Shown: positions 32,055-40,192, counted from the first letter of the stretch. The stretch: 64,000 bases of DNA from Xaviernesmea oryzae (GCF_900177415.1 NZ_FXAF01000011.1:1-64000), one strand, 5' to 3'. Notes: generated from the letters alone by a model not told the origin. A program made the numbers and translations.

Positions 32055-32366
32055 TCAGCCGGTAATGTCGGGGTCGATATGCAGATAGGCCGGCGGATTG
32101 AAGGTCGAGGACGCAAGGGAAGATGCGCTGTCGGCGGTCGAACTTCGCGCGCCGTGGTCGGCCTCGATGCTCGGCGCCTCACTCGGGAGAACCGCGACGT
32201 CCTCGCTGACGGTCGCGATGGCGGGAGCCGGGTATTCCTTGGCCGTGAGAGGCTGGATGACGGCGCCGACGTCGATTGGGACCGCCGCAACGACCGGCAT
32301 GGAGGCGCAAAGGCCCACCGCGATCATCGCGAGGCCGGCACAGACAATACTTCGAAGCATGCGCAT
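32055..32366 (-). CDS. Small exported protein
   Basis: 103 residues. A basic start and hydrophobic segment (MLRSIVCAGLAMIAVGLCASMPVVAAV) form a signal peptide with a likely cleavage after VVAA. The mature part is acidic and low complexity. AAAGGA precedes ATG 32366. Function unknown; perhaps a lysogenic-conversion factor. Confidence 0.65.
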   Translation of the reverse strand: MRMLRSIVCAGLAMIAVGLCASMPVVAAVPIDVGAVIQPLTAKEYPAPAIATVSEDVAVLPSEAPSIEADHGARSSTADSASSLASSTFNPPAYLHIDPDITG

Positions 32367-32445
32367 GCTCTTTCCTTTCTGCTGGTTGAAATGGAAAGCC
32401 CGCCGACCGGGTGACAAGTCCGGCGACGGGCGTTCTGGCGCTGAT

Positions 32446-32522
32446 TGGTTGCGGAGGGAGGATTCGAACCTCCGGCCTCCAGCTTATGAGGCTGGCGAGC
32501 TACCGGGCCGCTCTACTCCGAC
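32446..32522 (-). tRNA. Phage tRNA-Met (CAT), initiator-like
   Basis: A complete cloverleaf with encoded CCA: D stem GAGC/GCTC, anticodon stem CCAGC/GCTGG with loop CTCATAA, T stem GGAGG/CCTCC. The acceptor has a 1:72 G-A mismatch and A11-T24, both initiator features, but also a 2:71 T-C mismatch, and lacks the three G-C pairs of the initiator anticodon stem. Confidence 0.85.
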
Positions 32523-32627
32523 ATGGAATTTTGGACGCATTTCTCCAACCGCCTATTTGGCGGTGGCCCGGCGATAACCGCTCAGAAACAGCCACACAGA
32601 TGATGCGCAAATCAATTGTGCAAAATC

Positions 32628-32948
32628 TTATGACGCTCTACGCAGATTTTCAAGAGGTACGTCGACGTTTGCGAAGCCGTTGAGCGTTTCAATCACAGCT
32701 TTGACCTTGCCTCGTGAGGATGGCCCGAGAACACGCGCCAGCATCCCCGCGAACGGAGCGCCATCGGCAATGACAGCGGTCGTGTTTGGCGGGAAAAGCT
32801 TCTCCATTTGGCGGCGGGTCGTCTTGTTGAGCTTGGCGGCTTCCCGGGCTATCCTGTTCTCCCTATCGCGAAGGAAGTTTTCGTATGCCTCGTGCTCGGC
32901 GTCCATCAAAGCGCCGACATCATCCAGGCTGAAGCGAACTGGCGGCAT
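32628..32948 (-). CDS. Hypothetical phage protein at the right inversion edge
   Basis: 106 residues, helical and charged (EAYENFLRDRENRIAREAAKLNKTTRRQMEKLF), ending VPLENLRRAS. AAAGG lies close to ATG 32948, and the inversion breakpoint is only a few bases upstream, so its original upstream region is now at about 27.18 kb. In the original orientation it would have followed the early region. Confidence 0.65.
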   Translation of the reverse strand: MPPVRFSLDDVGALMDAEHEAYENFLRDRENRIAREAAKLNKTTRRQMEKLFPPNTTAVIADGAPFAGMLARVLGPSSRGKVKAVIETLNGFANVDVPLENLRRAS

Positions 32949-32953
32949 TTCCT

Positions 32954-32957
32954 TTAC
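32954..32957. other. Right inversion breakpoint (TTAC)
   Basis: TTAC here pairs with GTAA at 27197-27200. To its right the capsid C-terminal frame begins; to its left lies the start of the 32628-32948 gene. Confidence 0.7.
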
Positions 32958-33464
32958 GCCGCCGTCAACGACAGCCACGCGCTGTTCGGCGATCACTCCA
33001 CCCTTCTGGTAGCCCAGATCATGGATGGTGTGACCTATCATGGCTTCATCGGCCAGAACCTCGTCAACAGCGCCACGCTGTTCCAGGCGGGCAATGTCCG
33101 CGTGGTCGATATCCTCGGCCGCACGGTCGTGGTTACCGACGCTCCAGCTCTCTACAGCGCCGCGGTTACGTCTCCGGCCACGCCGGCCAAGCGCCGTGTT
33201 CTGTCGCTCGCAGCGAATGCCGCGATCGTCCATGACAGCCGCGACATCATCTCGAATATCGAGACGAGCAACGGCAAGGAACGCATCGAGACGACGCTGC
33301 AGATCGACTACACCTTCGGCCTCGGCCTCAAGGGCTATACCTGGGACGAAACGAACGGCGGCAAGTCCCCGACCGACGCCGAACTGGCGACCGGCACCAA
33401 CTGGGACAAGGTCGCGAGCTCCATCAAGCACACCGCCGGCGTGATGGCGATCGGCCAGGGCTGA
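32955..33464 (+). pseudogene. Major capsid protein, C-terminal fragment
   Basis: It reads Y-AAVNDSHALFGDHSTLLVAQ, then VVDILGRTVVVTDAPALY, and ends DKVASSIKHTAGVMAIGQG. This is the C-terminal half of the coat protein whose N-terminus is at 27197-27670. It has no start of its own. The rejoined frame is 325 codons. Confidence 0.85.
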
Positions 33465-33473
33465 TCCTTGACT

Positions 33474-34499
33474 ATGGCGAAATCGGTGGTCGCGCTCTGC
33501 CTCGGCGGCGCGGCCACTTTGCATAAGGACATCGAGGGCGCCTTAGCTCTCGGGGAATTCGGCCTCGTCGTCGCCTGCAATGATGCCGGCACAGTCTGGC
33601 CCGGTCGCCTCGATGCCTGGGTGACGCTGCATCCGGAAAAGATGCGGGAGTGGTCGGAGCAGCGAACGGCCAACGGATACGAGCCGGCCAGCGCCTTCTT
33701 CTGCCATATCGGCCGACACGTCCCGAATGGCTTTCAAGCCGTGGAATATCGGTTCCCGCGCCAGGACGACAGCGGTTCATCCGGCATGTTCGCTGCGAAA
33801 GTCGCATTGATGGACCTCCGCGCTACTCGTGCCGTTCTCTGTGGCATCCCCATGGATCGCCAGCCTCACTTCTTTTCGGGCGGAGCGTGGGAAGCGGCGG
33901 TAGGCCATCGCAATGTCTGGCATCAGGTCAGGCGAGAGTATCGCGACCGTATCCGCTCGATGAGCGGCTGGACCGCAGAGTTTTTAGGGCGGCCAACAAG
34001 AGAGTGGGTGGCAACCGGCTCATCGGCCGGGGATGCTGATCTCAAACCAATGGAGATTTCCATGTCGAAGATCGTTCTCGACAAGATCGCATATGAGCCG
34101 CACCCGGTTTTGCCGGAGCGCAAGCGGGAACTGAATGCCAAGGGCTTTCGGATCGTGGACGCGGTTTTCGCTCCCCCCGGCGCCAAGGCAGTCGAAAGCG
34201 ACGGTACTGAACAGGGCATCGGCACGGACAGCGGTGACCAGTTCTCCGACGATCAGCTTCGCGCTGCAATCGAGACTGCGACCGGCAAGAAGCCGCATCA
34301 CAAGCTCGGCCGAGACAAGCTGATCGAGCAGTTCAACGCGCTCAATGCTGCCCGACAGGATGAAGTAGCATCGAACGGGCTCACCCGCCGCGAGATCGAG
34401 GCCGATCTTACGGCCATGGGAGTTGAGTTCGACCCGGCCGACCCGCTCGACGACCTTGGCGCGCTGCGTGACCTGTCGCGAGAAGAGCGTAACACCTGA
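33474..34499 (+). CDS. Phage protein, possible fusion with HeH/LEM-like C-terminus
   Basis: 341 residues. The N-terminal 190 residues (ALCLGGAATLHKDIEGALALGEFGLVVACNDAG, LDAWVTLHPEKM) resemble a nucleotide- or sugar-binding alpha/beta protein. An internal Met near 198 starts a separate-looking part with SDDQLRAAIETATGKKPHHKLGRDKLIEQFNAL, like the HeH/LEM repeats of phage head-tail proteins. Possibly two fused genes. It follows the capsid fragment by 10 bases. Confidence 0.65.
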   Translation: MAKSVVALCLGGAATLHKDIEGALALGEFGLVVACNDAGTVWPGRLDAWVTLHPEKMREWSEQRTANGYEPASAFFCHIGRHVPNGFQAVEYRFPRQDDSGSSGMFAAKVALMDLRATRAVLCGIPMDRQPHFFSGGAWEAAVGHRNVWHQVRREYRDRIRSMSGWTAEFLGRPTREWVATGSSAGDADLKPMEISMSKIVLDKIAYEPHPVLPERKRELNAKGFRIVDAVFAPPGAKAVESDGTEQGIGTDSGDQFSDDQLRAAIETATGKKPHHKLGRDKLIEQFNALNAARQDEVASNGLTRREIEADLTAMGVEFDPADPLDDLGALRDLSREERNT

Positions 34500-34705
34500 T
34501 GCCTCGTGTTATTGCCGCCGTGAACCGCAGCCACATGATGGCCGTCACTGACGATGGTTTGGTCTGTGAGATCACCAATATGTTCGACGCTGACGGCGAA
34601 GAGACCGACGATTTCAATTCGGCGATCGTTGGCGTCGTTCGCGTCGGCGATGATGAGTGGTTCACCGTAGTCTTCGAAGAATACGAGACGGTGAGGGTTC
34701 ACTGA
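34499..34705 (+). CDS. Small phage protein
   Basis: 68 residues, mainly strands (MMAVTDDGLVCEITNMFD; DEWFTVVFEEYETVRVH). It overlaps both neighbours by one base (TGATG). Probably a head-tail accessory; no family recognised. Confidence 0.6.
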   Translation: MPRVIAAVNRSHMMAVTDDGLVCEITNMFDADGEETDDFNSAIVGVVRVGDDEWFTVVFEEYETVRVH

Positions 34706-35109
34706 TGGCGTCTCCGTCGAAGGTCACTTGGGTCGATCGCGGTTGGCAGCCGGTGGCAATCGGTTTCTGTCCGAGCGAGCAGGCGTGGCATCGCGAGATG
34801 AAGCGCCTGAACAGCTCGGCGCCTTGGCCCGATGTTCCCAATGCCGGCGGTCACACGCAGTGGCTCGAGAATGACGCAACCGGCGAAGCGGTGATCATCG
34901 TTGTGGTCCATGCCGACGCCCAGCGGGACGCTTTGGAAGTCATCATGACCATCGTCCATGAGGCCGTGCATGTCTGGCAGTTCCTCTGCCAGCATATAGG
35001 CGAAAAGAGCCCAGGGATCGAAATGGAGGCCTACGGCATCGAGAACATCGCGCGCGGGCTGATCGAGGCCTACTGCAAGACGCAGGGAAAGGGAAAGGTA
35101 TGGGCCTGA
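34705..35109 (+). CDS. Phage protein with HExxH motif
   Basis: 134 residues. IVHEAVHVWQFLCQHIGEKSPGIEMEAYGIENIARG contains HEAVH and a downstream acidic helix (EMEAYGIE), the order of zinc-metalloprotease ligands. It sits between the capsid and the neck genes, so a maturation or structural-protease role is possible, but activity is not shown. It could equally be structural. Confidence 0.6.
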   Translation: MASPSKVTWVDRGWQPVAIGFCPSEQAWHREMKRLNSSAPWPDVPNAGGHTQWLENDATGEAVIIVVVHADAQRDALEVIMTIVHEAVHVWQFLCQHIGEKSPGIEMEAYGIENIARGLIEAYCKTQGKGKVWA

Positions 35110-35543
35110 GCTACACCACGCTCGCCGTCACGGTGGCCGAAGCAGACGCCTATGCAACGGCCCGGGCTTGGTCGGCATGGACAGGCGATGAGGCGGTCAA
35201 AACGGCAGCCTTGCGCCGCGGCCAGGACTACATCGCGTCCACCTATAACGCTCGCTGGAATGTCGAGTTTGACGACGCCGACGCTCCCGATGAGGTGAAA
35301 TACGCGATCATCGAGGCTGCCTACCGCGAGATCGTCACGCCCGGTTCTCTGGCTCCGGATTACGTGGCCGCGAAGGCCGTCACCCGCGACCGCAAGAAGG
35401 TGGGCCAGATCGAGAAGGAGGTGGAATATGCGCAAGCCACTTCCGCGGCGTCCGTGCGGCCCCAGATCGCGATCATCGACCGGTTGCTTGCTCCATACCT
35501 CAACCAGGCGTTCGGCGCGTCTGTGGATCTGCTGAGGGTCTGA
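35100..35543 (+). CDS. DnaT-like / head-tail connector protein
   Basis: 147 residues. ALRRGQDYIASTYNARWN, ADAPDEVKYAIIEAAYREIVTPGSLAPDY and a C-terminal LLAPYLNQAF match the phage DnaT-like/gp6-type connector family encoded in the neck region. It overlaps the previous gene by 10 bases. Confidence 0.7.
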   Translation: MGLSYTTLAVTVAEADAYATARAWSAWTGDEAVKTAALRRGQDYIASTYNARWNVEFDDADAPDEVKYAIIEAAYREIVTPGSLAPDYVAAKAVTRDRKKVGQIEKEVEYAQATSAASVRPQIAIIDRLLAPYLNQAFGASVDLLRV

Positions 35544-35546
35544 CGC

Positions 35547-35921
35547 ATGGCCACGTTCGACTATGCTGAAATGCAGGCCGTTGCGCACGAGCTCATCGAA
35601 GAGTTCGGCCAGTCCGGCCAGTCCGGCACCATCAAGCGCACAACGCCTCCCGATCCGATCTTCGGTGGCGATCCCGTCGTAACAAGCTACCCGGCCAAGC
35701 TGGTGCCGATGACCTATGACCAGCGGTACATCGACGGGACGAACATCCTCACCAGCGACCGGCAGATTTACATCTCATCGCTAGGGCTGGCGATCGTGCC
35801 CCAGGTCGGTGACATCGCAACGGCCGGCGGGGTGGATTTCCACATCGTCAATGCAGACCCGAACAACTACGACGGCGTGACGAATGTCGTCTTCATCGTG
35901 CAGGGAAGGATTGCCGGGTGA
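35547..35921 (+). CDS. Neck / head-closure-type protein
   Basis: 124 residues, beta-rich (IKRTTPPDPIFGGDPVVTSYPAKLVPMTYDQRYIDGTNILTSDRQIYISSLGL). Size, composition and position between connector and minor head genes fit a head-closure or stopper protein. Confidence 0.65.
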   Translation: MATFDYAEMQAVAHELIEEFGQSGQSGTIKRTTPPDPIFGGDPVVTSYPAKLVPMTYDQRYIDGTNILTSDRQIYISSLGLAIVPQVGDIATAGGVDFHIVNADPNNYDGVTNVVFIVQGRIAG

Positions 35922-35959
35922 GTCCAGCCGGTGGTAGTATAAGCCTCAAGGAGGCCTTC

Positions 35960-36184
35960 ATGCCAACAATTGATGCCCGCACAATGAACGGAGGCTCCAT
36001 TATCGAAGTTGACGATGATGGGAATATCATCCGCGAGACGCCGAGATCTGAATTGCCTCCAGAATGGCTTGAGACGGAAGTTTGGACTTCACCGTATGTG
36101 ACCCGAACGGACATCAATCATGGGACCATCCAGCACAAGTTGAGAACGGATGACGAGTGGTCGGACGGCCCGGCTCCGCGCTAA
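35960..36184 (+). CDS. Small phage protein
   Basis: 74 residues with AAGGAGG before ATG 35960. Short strands (GGSIIEVDDDGNII; WTSPYVTRTDIN). Role unknown. A terminator follows. Confidence 0.6.
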   Translation: MPTIDARTMNGGSIIEVDDDGNIIRETPRSELPPEWLETEVWTSPYVTRTDINHGTIQHKLRTDDEWSDGPAPR

Positions 36185-36214
36185 AGCTCCACCCCCCCCG
36201 CCAATAAACGGTCA

Positions 36215-36239
36215 AAGGCTCGCTTCGGCGGGCCTTTTT
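36215..36239 (+). terminator. Rho-independent terminator
   Basis: Stem AAGGCTCGC/GCGGGCCTT around a TTCG loop, followed by five T. It ends transcription after the head-neck genes, before the next ribosome site. Confidence 0.8.
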
Positions 36240-36257
36240 CATGGAAAGGATTCCGCA

Positions 36258-36428
36258 ATGACCAGTAAGCAAGACCGGAAGGCCAGCTACGTCAAGGTGA
36301 AGGTGCTCATGCCCTTCGAGCGGTACATGACCGGCGATACGCCGTCGCTTCCTCCGCAGAAGGCCGCCGCGCTCGAAAAGCAGGGCATGGTGAAGGCCGA
36401 GGCGAAGACGACCAAGGCGAGCGCATGA
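36258..36428 (+). CDS. Small phage protein
   Basis: 56 residues starting MTSKQDRKASYVKVKVLMPFERYMTGDTPSLPPQKAAALE, with AAAGGA before the ATG. Probably a head-tail or tail accessory. It overlaps the next gene by 4 bases. Confidence 0.6.
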   Translation: MTSKQDRKASYVKVKVLMPFERYMTGDTPSLPPQKAAALEKQGMVKAEAKTTKASA

Positions 36429-37459
36429 CCTTCGACGAACTGCTCGACCAGTACGAGCCACGGCTTGCAGCGGCCTTCCGCGACAGCATCGAGGCGATCA
36501 AGTCGAGCATTGTCCTCGCCCGTGTGGTCGAGCGGCTTGAGCGCGGCGACATTCTCGGCGCCGTCGAAGCGATGGAACTGGATCCGGAAGCCTTTTCCGG
36601 TCTGGAGATCGCGCTTCAGGAGGCGTTCAATGCCGGTGGCATCAACTTTGTCGAGGAGCTGCCGACGAAGGGGCCGGACGGCGCTCGGGTAGTATGGCGC
36701 TTCGGCGTCCGCAATCCGGAAGCGGAGAGGATCCTTCGCGAGCTCTCCTCGACGATGGTGACCCACATCACCGAAGATCAGCGCCAGGGCGTGCGCCGGG
36801 CGCTGGAATACGGCCTCGCGAGAGGTTTCAACCCGCGGGCCACTGCACTTCACGTCGTCGGCCGCCAGAACCGTGTCACCGGCCGGAGAGAAGGCGGCGT
36901 CATCGGCTTGACGGGCCATCAGATCGAATACATCGAGCGGGCGAGGGTGAACCTCACTTCGGGCGATCCACGGTTGATGCGGCAATACCTCGAACTGAAG
37001 ACGCGGGACCGTCGCTTTGACAGGACGGTCCTTGCCGCCATTCGGGATGAACGGCCGGTTGCTCCGGACATCCTGCAGAAGATCATCGGTCGCCTAAATG
37101 ACCGCAATCTCTTGCTCCGTGGCGAGATGCTGGCGCGCACCGAAACCATGATGGCTCTCGGTTCCGCTCGGGACAACGCCATCCGCCAGCAGATCGCCGC
37201 CGGCAAGATCGAGGCCCAGGACGTGACGAAGGTCTGGCGCTCCGCCGGAGACAATCGGGTGCGCCATACCCACCGCGTGCTGAACGGTAAGAGCGTCGGC
37301 GCTGATGAGGTGTTCCAGAGCCCATCAGGGGCAATCCTCCGCTATCCCGGCGATCCGCACGCGCCGATCAGCGAGATATCCGGTTGCCGCTGCCGGCTTC
37401 AATACAAGGTCGACTACATCGGATCCGTCGTCCGCAGGTATCGTGCCGAGGCTGCTTAA
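36425..37459 (+). CDS. Mu F-like minor head protein
   Basis: 344 residues. The C-terminal half has the phage Mu F-like/SPP1 gp7 signature (ARTETMMALGSARDNAIRQQ, VRHTHRVLNGKSV, ISGCRCRLQY). Such proteins enter the head and may aid DNA injection. Its place downstream of the neck genes is unusual, since it normally follows the portal gene. Confidence 0.8.
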   Translation: MTFDELLDQYEPRLAAAFRDSIEAIKSSIVLARVVERLERGDILGAVEAMELDPEAFSGLEIALQEAFNAGGINFVEELPTKGPDGARVVWRFGVRNPEAERILRELSSTMVTHITEDQRQGVRRALEYGLARGFNPRATALHVVGRQNRVTGRREGGVIGLTGHQIEYIERARVNLTSGDPRLMRQYLELKTRDRRFDRTVLAAIRDERPVAPDILQKIIGRLNDRNLLLRGEMLARTETMMALGSARDNAIRQQIAAGKIEAQDVTKVWRSAGDNRVRHTHRVLNGKSVGADEVFQSPSGAILRYPGDPHAPISEISGCRCRLQYKVDYIGSVVRRYRAEAA

Positions 37460-37905
37460 TGGCGAAGCTGTCATTCTCTGCCCAGGTGGCGGCCTTCGCG
37501 GAGAAGGTTCCTGGGGCCGTCGAAGCCGTCTTCAAGGAGAGCGTGCAGGAAGTCTCGGAGGAGATGCTGAAGCCGGTCGGGCAGGGTGGCCGCATGCGGG
37601 TAGACACCGGGTTCTTGCGGGCTTCCGCCATGGCATCCACCACGGCCATGCCGCGCATCATCGCCGGCTCTGGTCCCGCCGAGGGTAAGGCATACCCGTT
37701 CGACTTCGCCCAGATCGAGGCGGTGATCGCGGGAGCGGATATCACGGATACGATCTATGTCGGCTTTACTGCCGGCTACGCAGCGCATCGGGAGTTCGGT
37801 GCCAACGGTCAGCCGCCGGATGCATTCGTTCGCTCGGCGGCACAGCAGTGGCAGACCATCGTCAATCGGACGGCCGCTGATCTGAAACATCGGCTTGGGC
37901 TGTAG
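37459..37905 (+). CDS. HK97 gp10-like neck/tail protein
   Basis: 148 residues. The pattern RVDTGFLRASAMASTT, then YVGFTAGYAAHREFGANGQPPDAFVRSAAQQW is typical of the HK97-gp10/tail-completion family. One-base overlap with the minor head gene. Confidence 0.82.
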   Translation: MAKLSFSAQVAAFAEKVPGAVEAVFKESVQEVSEEMLKPVGQGGRMRVDTGFLRASAMASTTAMPRIIAGSGPAEGKAYPFDFAQIEAVIAGADITDTIYVGFTAGYAAHREFGANGQPPDAFVRSAAQQWQTIVNRTAADLKHRLGL

Positions 37906-38074
37906 CGTCCATCTTTTTGAGCAGAGCGGCTTGAAGCGTCGTCAGGACATGGCGGGCGGTTCGAATGGCTGTGTCGCCGTGCCGGGTTTCGCCGCTCGCT
38001 CCTAGCAAGCCGAGAAACGCCTGATGCAGGCGATCATAAACTTCGCTGTCGGTGAGTGGCGGCTTTTCGGACAT
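37862..38074 (-). CDS. Possible antisense moron
   Basis: 70 residues, MSEKPPLTDSEVYDRLHQAFLGLLGASGETRHGDTAIRTARHVLTTLQAALLKKMD. It fills a gap between neck genes on the other strand and looks protein-like, but no ribosome site is visible. Overlaps the 3' end of the gp10-like gene by 44 bases. Confidence 0.45.
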   Translation of the reverse strand: MSEKPPLTDSEVYDRLHQAFLGLLGASGETRHGDTAIRTARHVLTTLQAALLKKMDATAQADVSDQRPSD

Positions 38075-38092
38075 CGATAAGGACATACACGA

Positions 38093-38518
38093 ATGCCGAC
38101 TGGCGTGGAAGCAAACATCTTCAAGGCGCTGATGGATCGGCTACTGGCGCTGACCTTCACGCCAGCGCAGCCGATCGCCGCGCCGAATATCTTGTTCCCA
38201 CCGGCAGGACAGACCAAGCCGAAGGATTATCTGGAAGTCACCTTCCTGCCCAACCCGACGACGACGCGCACGGTAGGGCCGGGAAACCAGCAGCACCGCG
38301 GGATCATGCAGGTGTCGGTTCATTACGGATCGGGGACCGGCATCATCGTTCCGATGCAGCGCGCAGACCAGATTATCGCGCACTTCCCCAAAGACCTCGT
38401 CCTCTATGAGAGCGGGGTGAAGGTGAAAATCTACCGGAAGCCATACCAGACACCGCTTCCGCCGCAGGACGGCTCCTTCATGGTGCCTGTGACAATTTCC
38501 TACGAGGTCTTTTCGTAA
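38093..38518 (+). CDS. DUF4128 tail-terminator-type protein
   Basis: 141 residues. FKALMDRLLALTFTPAQPIAAPN, YLEVTFLPNPTTTRTVGPGNQQHRGIMQVSVHYGSGTGI, then FMVPVTISYEVF. DUF4128 proteins take the tail-terminator place in siphophages. Confidence 0.75.
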   Translation: MPTGVEANIFKALMDRLLALTFTPAQPIAAPNILFPPAGQTKPKDYLEVTFLPNPTTTRTVGPGNQQHRGIMQVSVHYGSGTGIIVPMQRADQIIAHFPKDLVLYESGVKVKIYRKPYQTPLPPQDGSFMVPVTISYEVFS

Positions 38519-38609
38519 CACTCTGATTCAGCTATAAAAGTCGAGCCGGAAAGACGTTGGCGCGTCCGACCGGCTCTAACCGAAACGACGATCACTGGAG
38601 GATCATCGA

Positions 38610-39209
38610 ATGGCTGATCGATTCAAAGCATGTTCCGTAGAAGGCTGCAATGGGAATGCCCATTGGACAGCGGGCGGGAAGAAAACTTGGTGTCACACGC
38701 ATTACATGCGTTGGCGGCGAAACGGGGACACTTCCGTCACGAAGAAGACACCGAATGGCGTTGCCTATCAATGGCTTTTGCGAGCGATAGAGTTCGACAC
38801 GGAAGCGTGTATTGAGTGGCCTTTCAGCGGGCCGCCAGCGGGATATGGAATATTCGTCAAGGACGGCGTTAGCCATTACGCGCATCGGTTTGTTTGCGAA
38901 CAGACCCACGGTGAGCCGCCGTCGCATACGAGGCATGAAGCCGCTCATTGGTGCGGGAATGCCCGATGCGTCAACAAGAGGCATATTCGTTGGGCAACGC
39001 CCGCTGAGAACCAAGCCGATCGGCTCGTACATGGGACTGATTGCCGAGGCGAAAAATCGCCGACCTCAAAGCTTACTGCCTCTCAGGTGCAGGAAATAAG
39101 AGCTTTGAAGGGGAGAAGAACAGCTCGCGAAATTGCGGAGCAGTTCAATATCGACCCCGCCCATGTTTCGTTGCTCCAACGAAGAAAAAGTTGGGCACAT
39201 TTGGACTGA
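38610..39209 (+). CDS. HNH homing endonuclease
   Basis: 199 residues. An N-terminal zinc site (CSVEGCNGNAHWTAGGKKTWCHTHYMRW) is followed by an HNH_3 core (HRFVCEQTHGEPPSHTRHEAAHWCGNARCVNKRHIRWATPAENQADR) and a C-terminal HTH (TAREIAEQFNIDPAHVSLLQRR). It stands between tail terminator and tail tube genes with its own leader (a long hairpin 38543-38576) and its own terminator. That is typical of a mobile free-standing homing gene. Confidence 0.88.
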   Translation: MADRFKACSVEGCNGNAHWTAGGKKTWCHTHYMRWRRNGDTSVTKKTPNGVAYQWLLRAIEFDTEACIEWPFSGPPAGYGIFVKDGVSHYAHRFVCEQTHGEPPSHTRHEAAHWCGNARCVNKRHIRWATPAENQADRLVHGTDCRGEKSPTSKLTASQVQEIRALKGRRTAREIAEQFNIDPAHVSLLQRRKSWAHLD

Positions 39210-39216
39210 TGCAGGC

Positions 39217-39245
39217 AAGGCCTCCGATCTTCGGAGGCCTTTTTC
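39217..39245 (+). terminator. Rho-independent terminator after the HNH gene
   Basis: An 11-bp perfect stem AAGGCCTCCGA/TCGGAGGCCTT, 3-base loop, followed by T residues. Confidence 0.85.
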
Positions 39246-39275
39246 TTTGAACCAGAACCGAAAGGAGACCCGCCG

Positions 39276-39770
39276 ATGTCGATCAACACGTCAAGCGGCA
39301 CGAAATACTATATCGGTGGCACTACAGCTATCGACTATTCCAGCGACGCCAACGCGATCGACGATTTCGAAGCCCTGACCTGGGTGGAGATCGGCGAAGT
39401 CGAGGACGGCGGTGAATACGGCGACGAGGCCGCGGACGTGACGTTCCAGTCGCTTTCCGATAGCCGCGTTCGCCACCTCAAGGGTGCCCGTGATGCTGGC
39501 GTGCTGGCACTCGTCTTCGGTGATGACCCGCTTAATGCCGGTCAGATCGCGCTAAAGGCCGCAGAGCAGACCAAGTTCGATTACAATTTCAAGGTCGAGT
39601 ATGAGGACGCGCCAGACGAAACCTATTCGAGCTCGGTCGATTACTTCCGTGCCAAGGTGCAATCGGTACGCAAGCAGGTTGGCGCCGGCGACAATGTTGT
39701 CCGACGTACCGCAAATCTCGGGATCTCCACGCCAATCCTCACTGTCGAGCCGGCGCTCATCACCCCGTAA
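39276..39770 (+). CDS. Major tail (tube) protein
   Basis: 164 residues. SSGTKYYIGGTTAIDY, WVEIGEVEDGGEYGDEAADVTFQSLSDSRVRHLKGARD and a beta-rich remainder match the siphophage tail-tube family. Located between terminator and chaperone genes as expected. Confidence 0.85.
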   Translation: MSINTSSGTKYYIGGTTAIDYSSDANAIDDFEALTWVEIGEVEDGGEYGDEAADVTFQSLSDSRVRHLKGARDAGVLALVFGDDPLNAGQIALKAAEQTKFDYNFKVEYEDAPDETYSSSVDYFRAKVQSVRKQVGAGDNVVRRTANLGISTPILTVEPALITP

Positions 39771-39784
39771 GGAGCATAGCATCC

Positions 39785-40192
39785 ATGTTCGACCTTGCAA
39801 ATTTCGAGACTTTTGACTTCGAGCAGATCTCCGAACTTGAAATCATGCATCCGGTGACCGGCCAGCCAACGGGGCTCATCGTCGGCGTCCGGTCCTACCG
39901 GTCGGAGGCCGTGAAGCGTGTTCAGCGACGGCTCGGCAATGCCGCCATCCTGGCGAACAAGAAGAACCCGCGCAAAGCGGGCACGGTCGAGGAAGTCGAG
40001 GAAAAGACCAACGAGATCGTTGCGGCGGCCGTCGCGCACTGGAACATGATGAACAACGGTCAGCCGGTTCCGGCCACGCCTGAGAGCGTCATGGCCATCA
40101 TCAGCCAACCGAAGTTCTTCTTCATCGCCGAGCAGATCGACGCTCGCGCCGATGAGGATGCCCGTTTTATGACGCCCTCGCAGACGAGCTGA
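39785..40192 (+). CDS. Tail assembly chaperone (gpG-like)
   Basis: 135 residues. N-terminal FDLANFETFDFEQISELEIMHPVTGQPTGL, then a helical part. A run TTTT at 40165-40168 near its 3' end allows a -1 shift into the 40168-40557 frame, giving the longer G-T product of siphophages. Confidence 0.8.
   Translation: MFDLANFETFDFEQISELEIMHPVTGQPTGLIVGVRSYRSEAVKRVQRRLGNAAILANKKNPRKAGTVEEVEEKTNEIVAAAVAHWNMMNNGQPVPATPESVMAIISQPKFFFIAEQIDARADEDARFMTPSQTS
40163..40171 (+). other. Candidate -1 frameshift site
   Basis: In the zero frame CGT TTT ATG. Slipping back one base on TTTT gives TTT TAT GAC and enters the T frame, which has an upstream stop and no start codon for the first roughly 80 codons. Confidence 0.65.

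Noticed and set aside
32547..32566. Terminator between tRNA-Met and the 32628 gene
   Set aside because: The ACCGCC/GGCGGT stem lacks a clear T run on either strand.
27197..32957. Programmed invertible cassette
   Set aside because: No invertase gene, no long inverted repeats, and inversion destroys the capsid gene, so switching would have no evident benefit.
32628..33524. 298-codon minus frame as one gene
   Set aside because: Codons before 32948 are antisense to the capsid C-terminus; only the last 106 residues are plausible.
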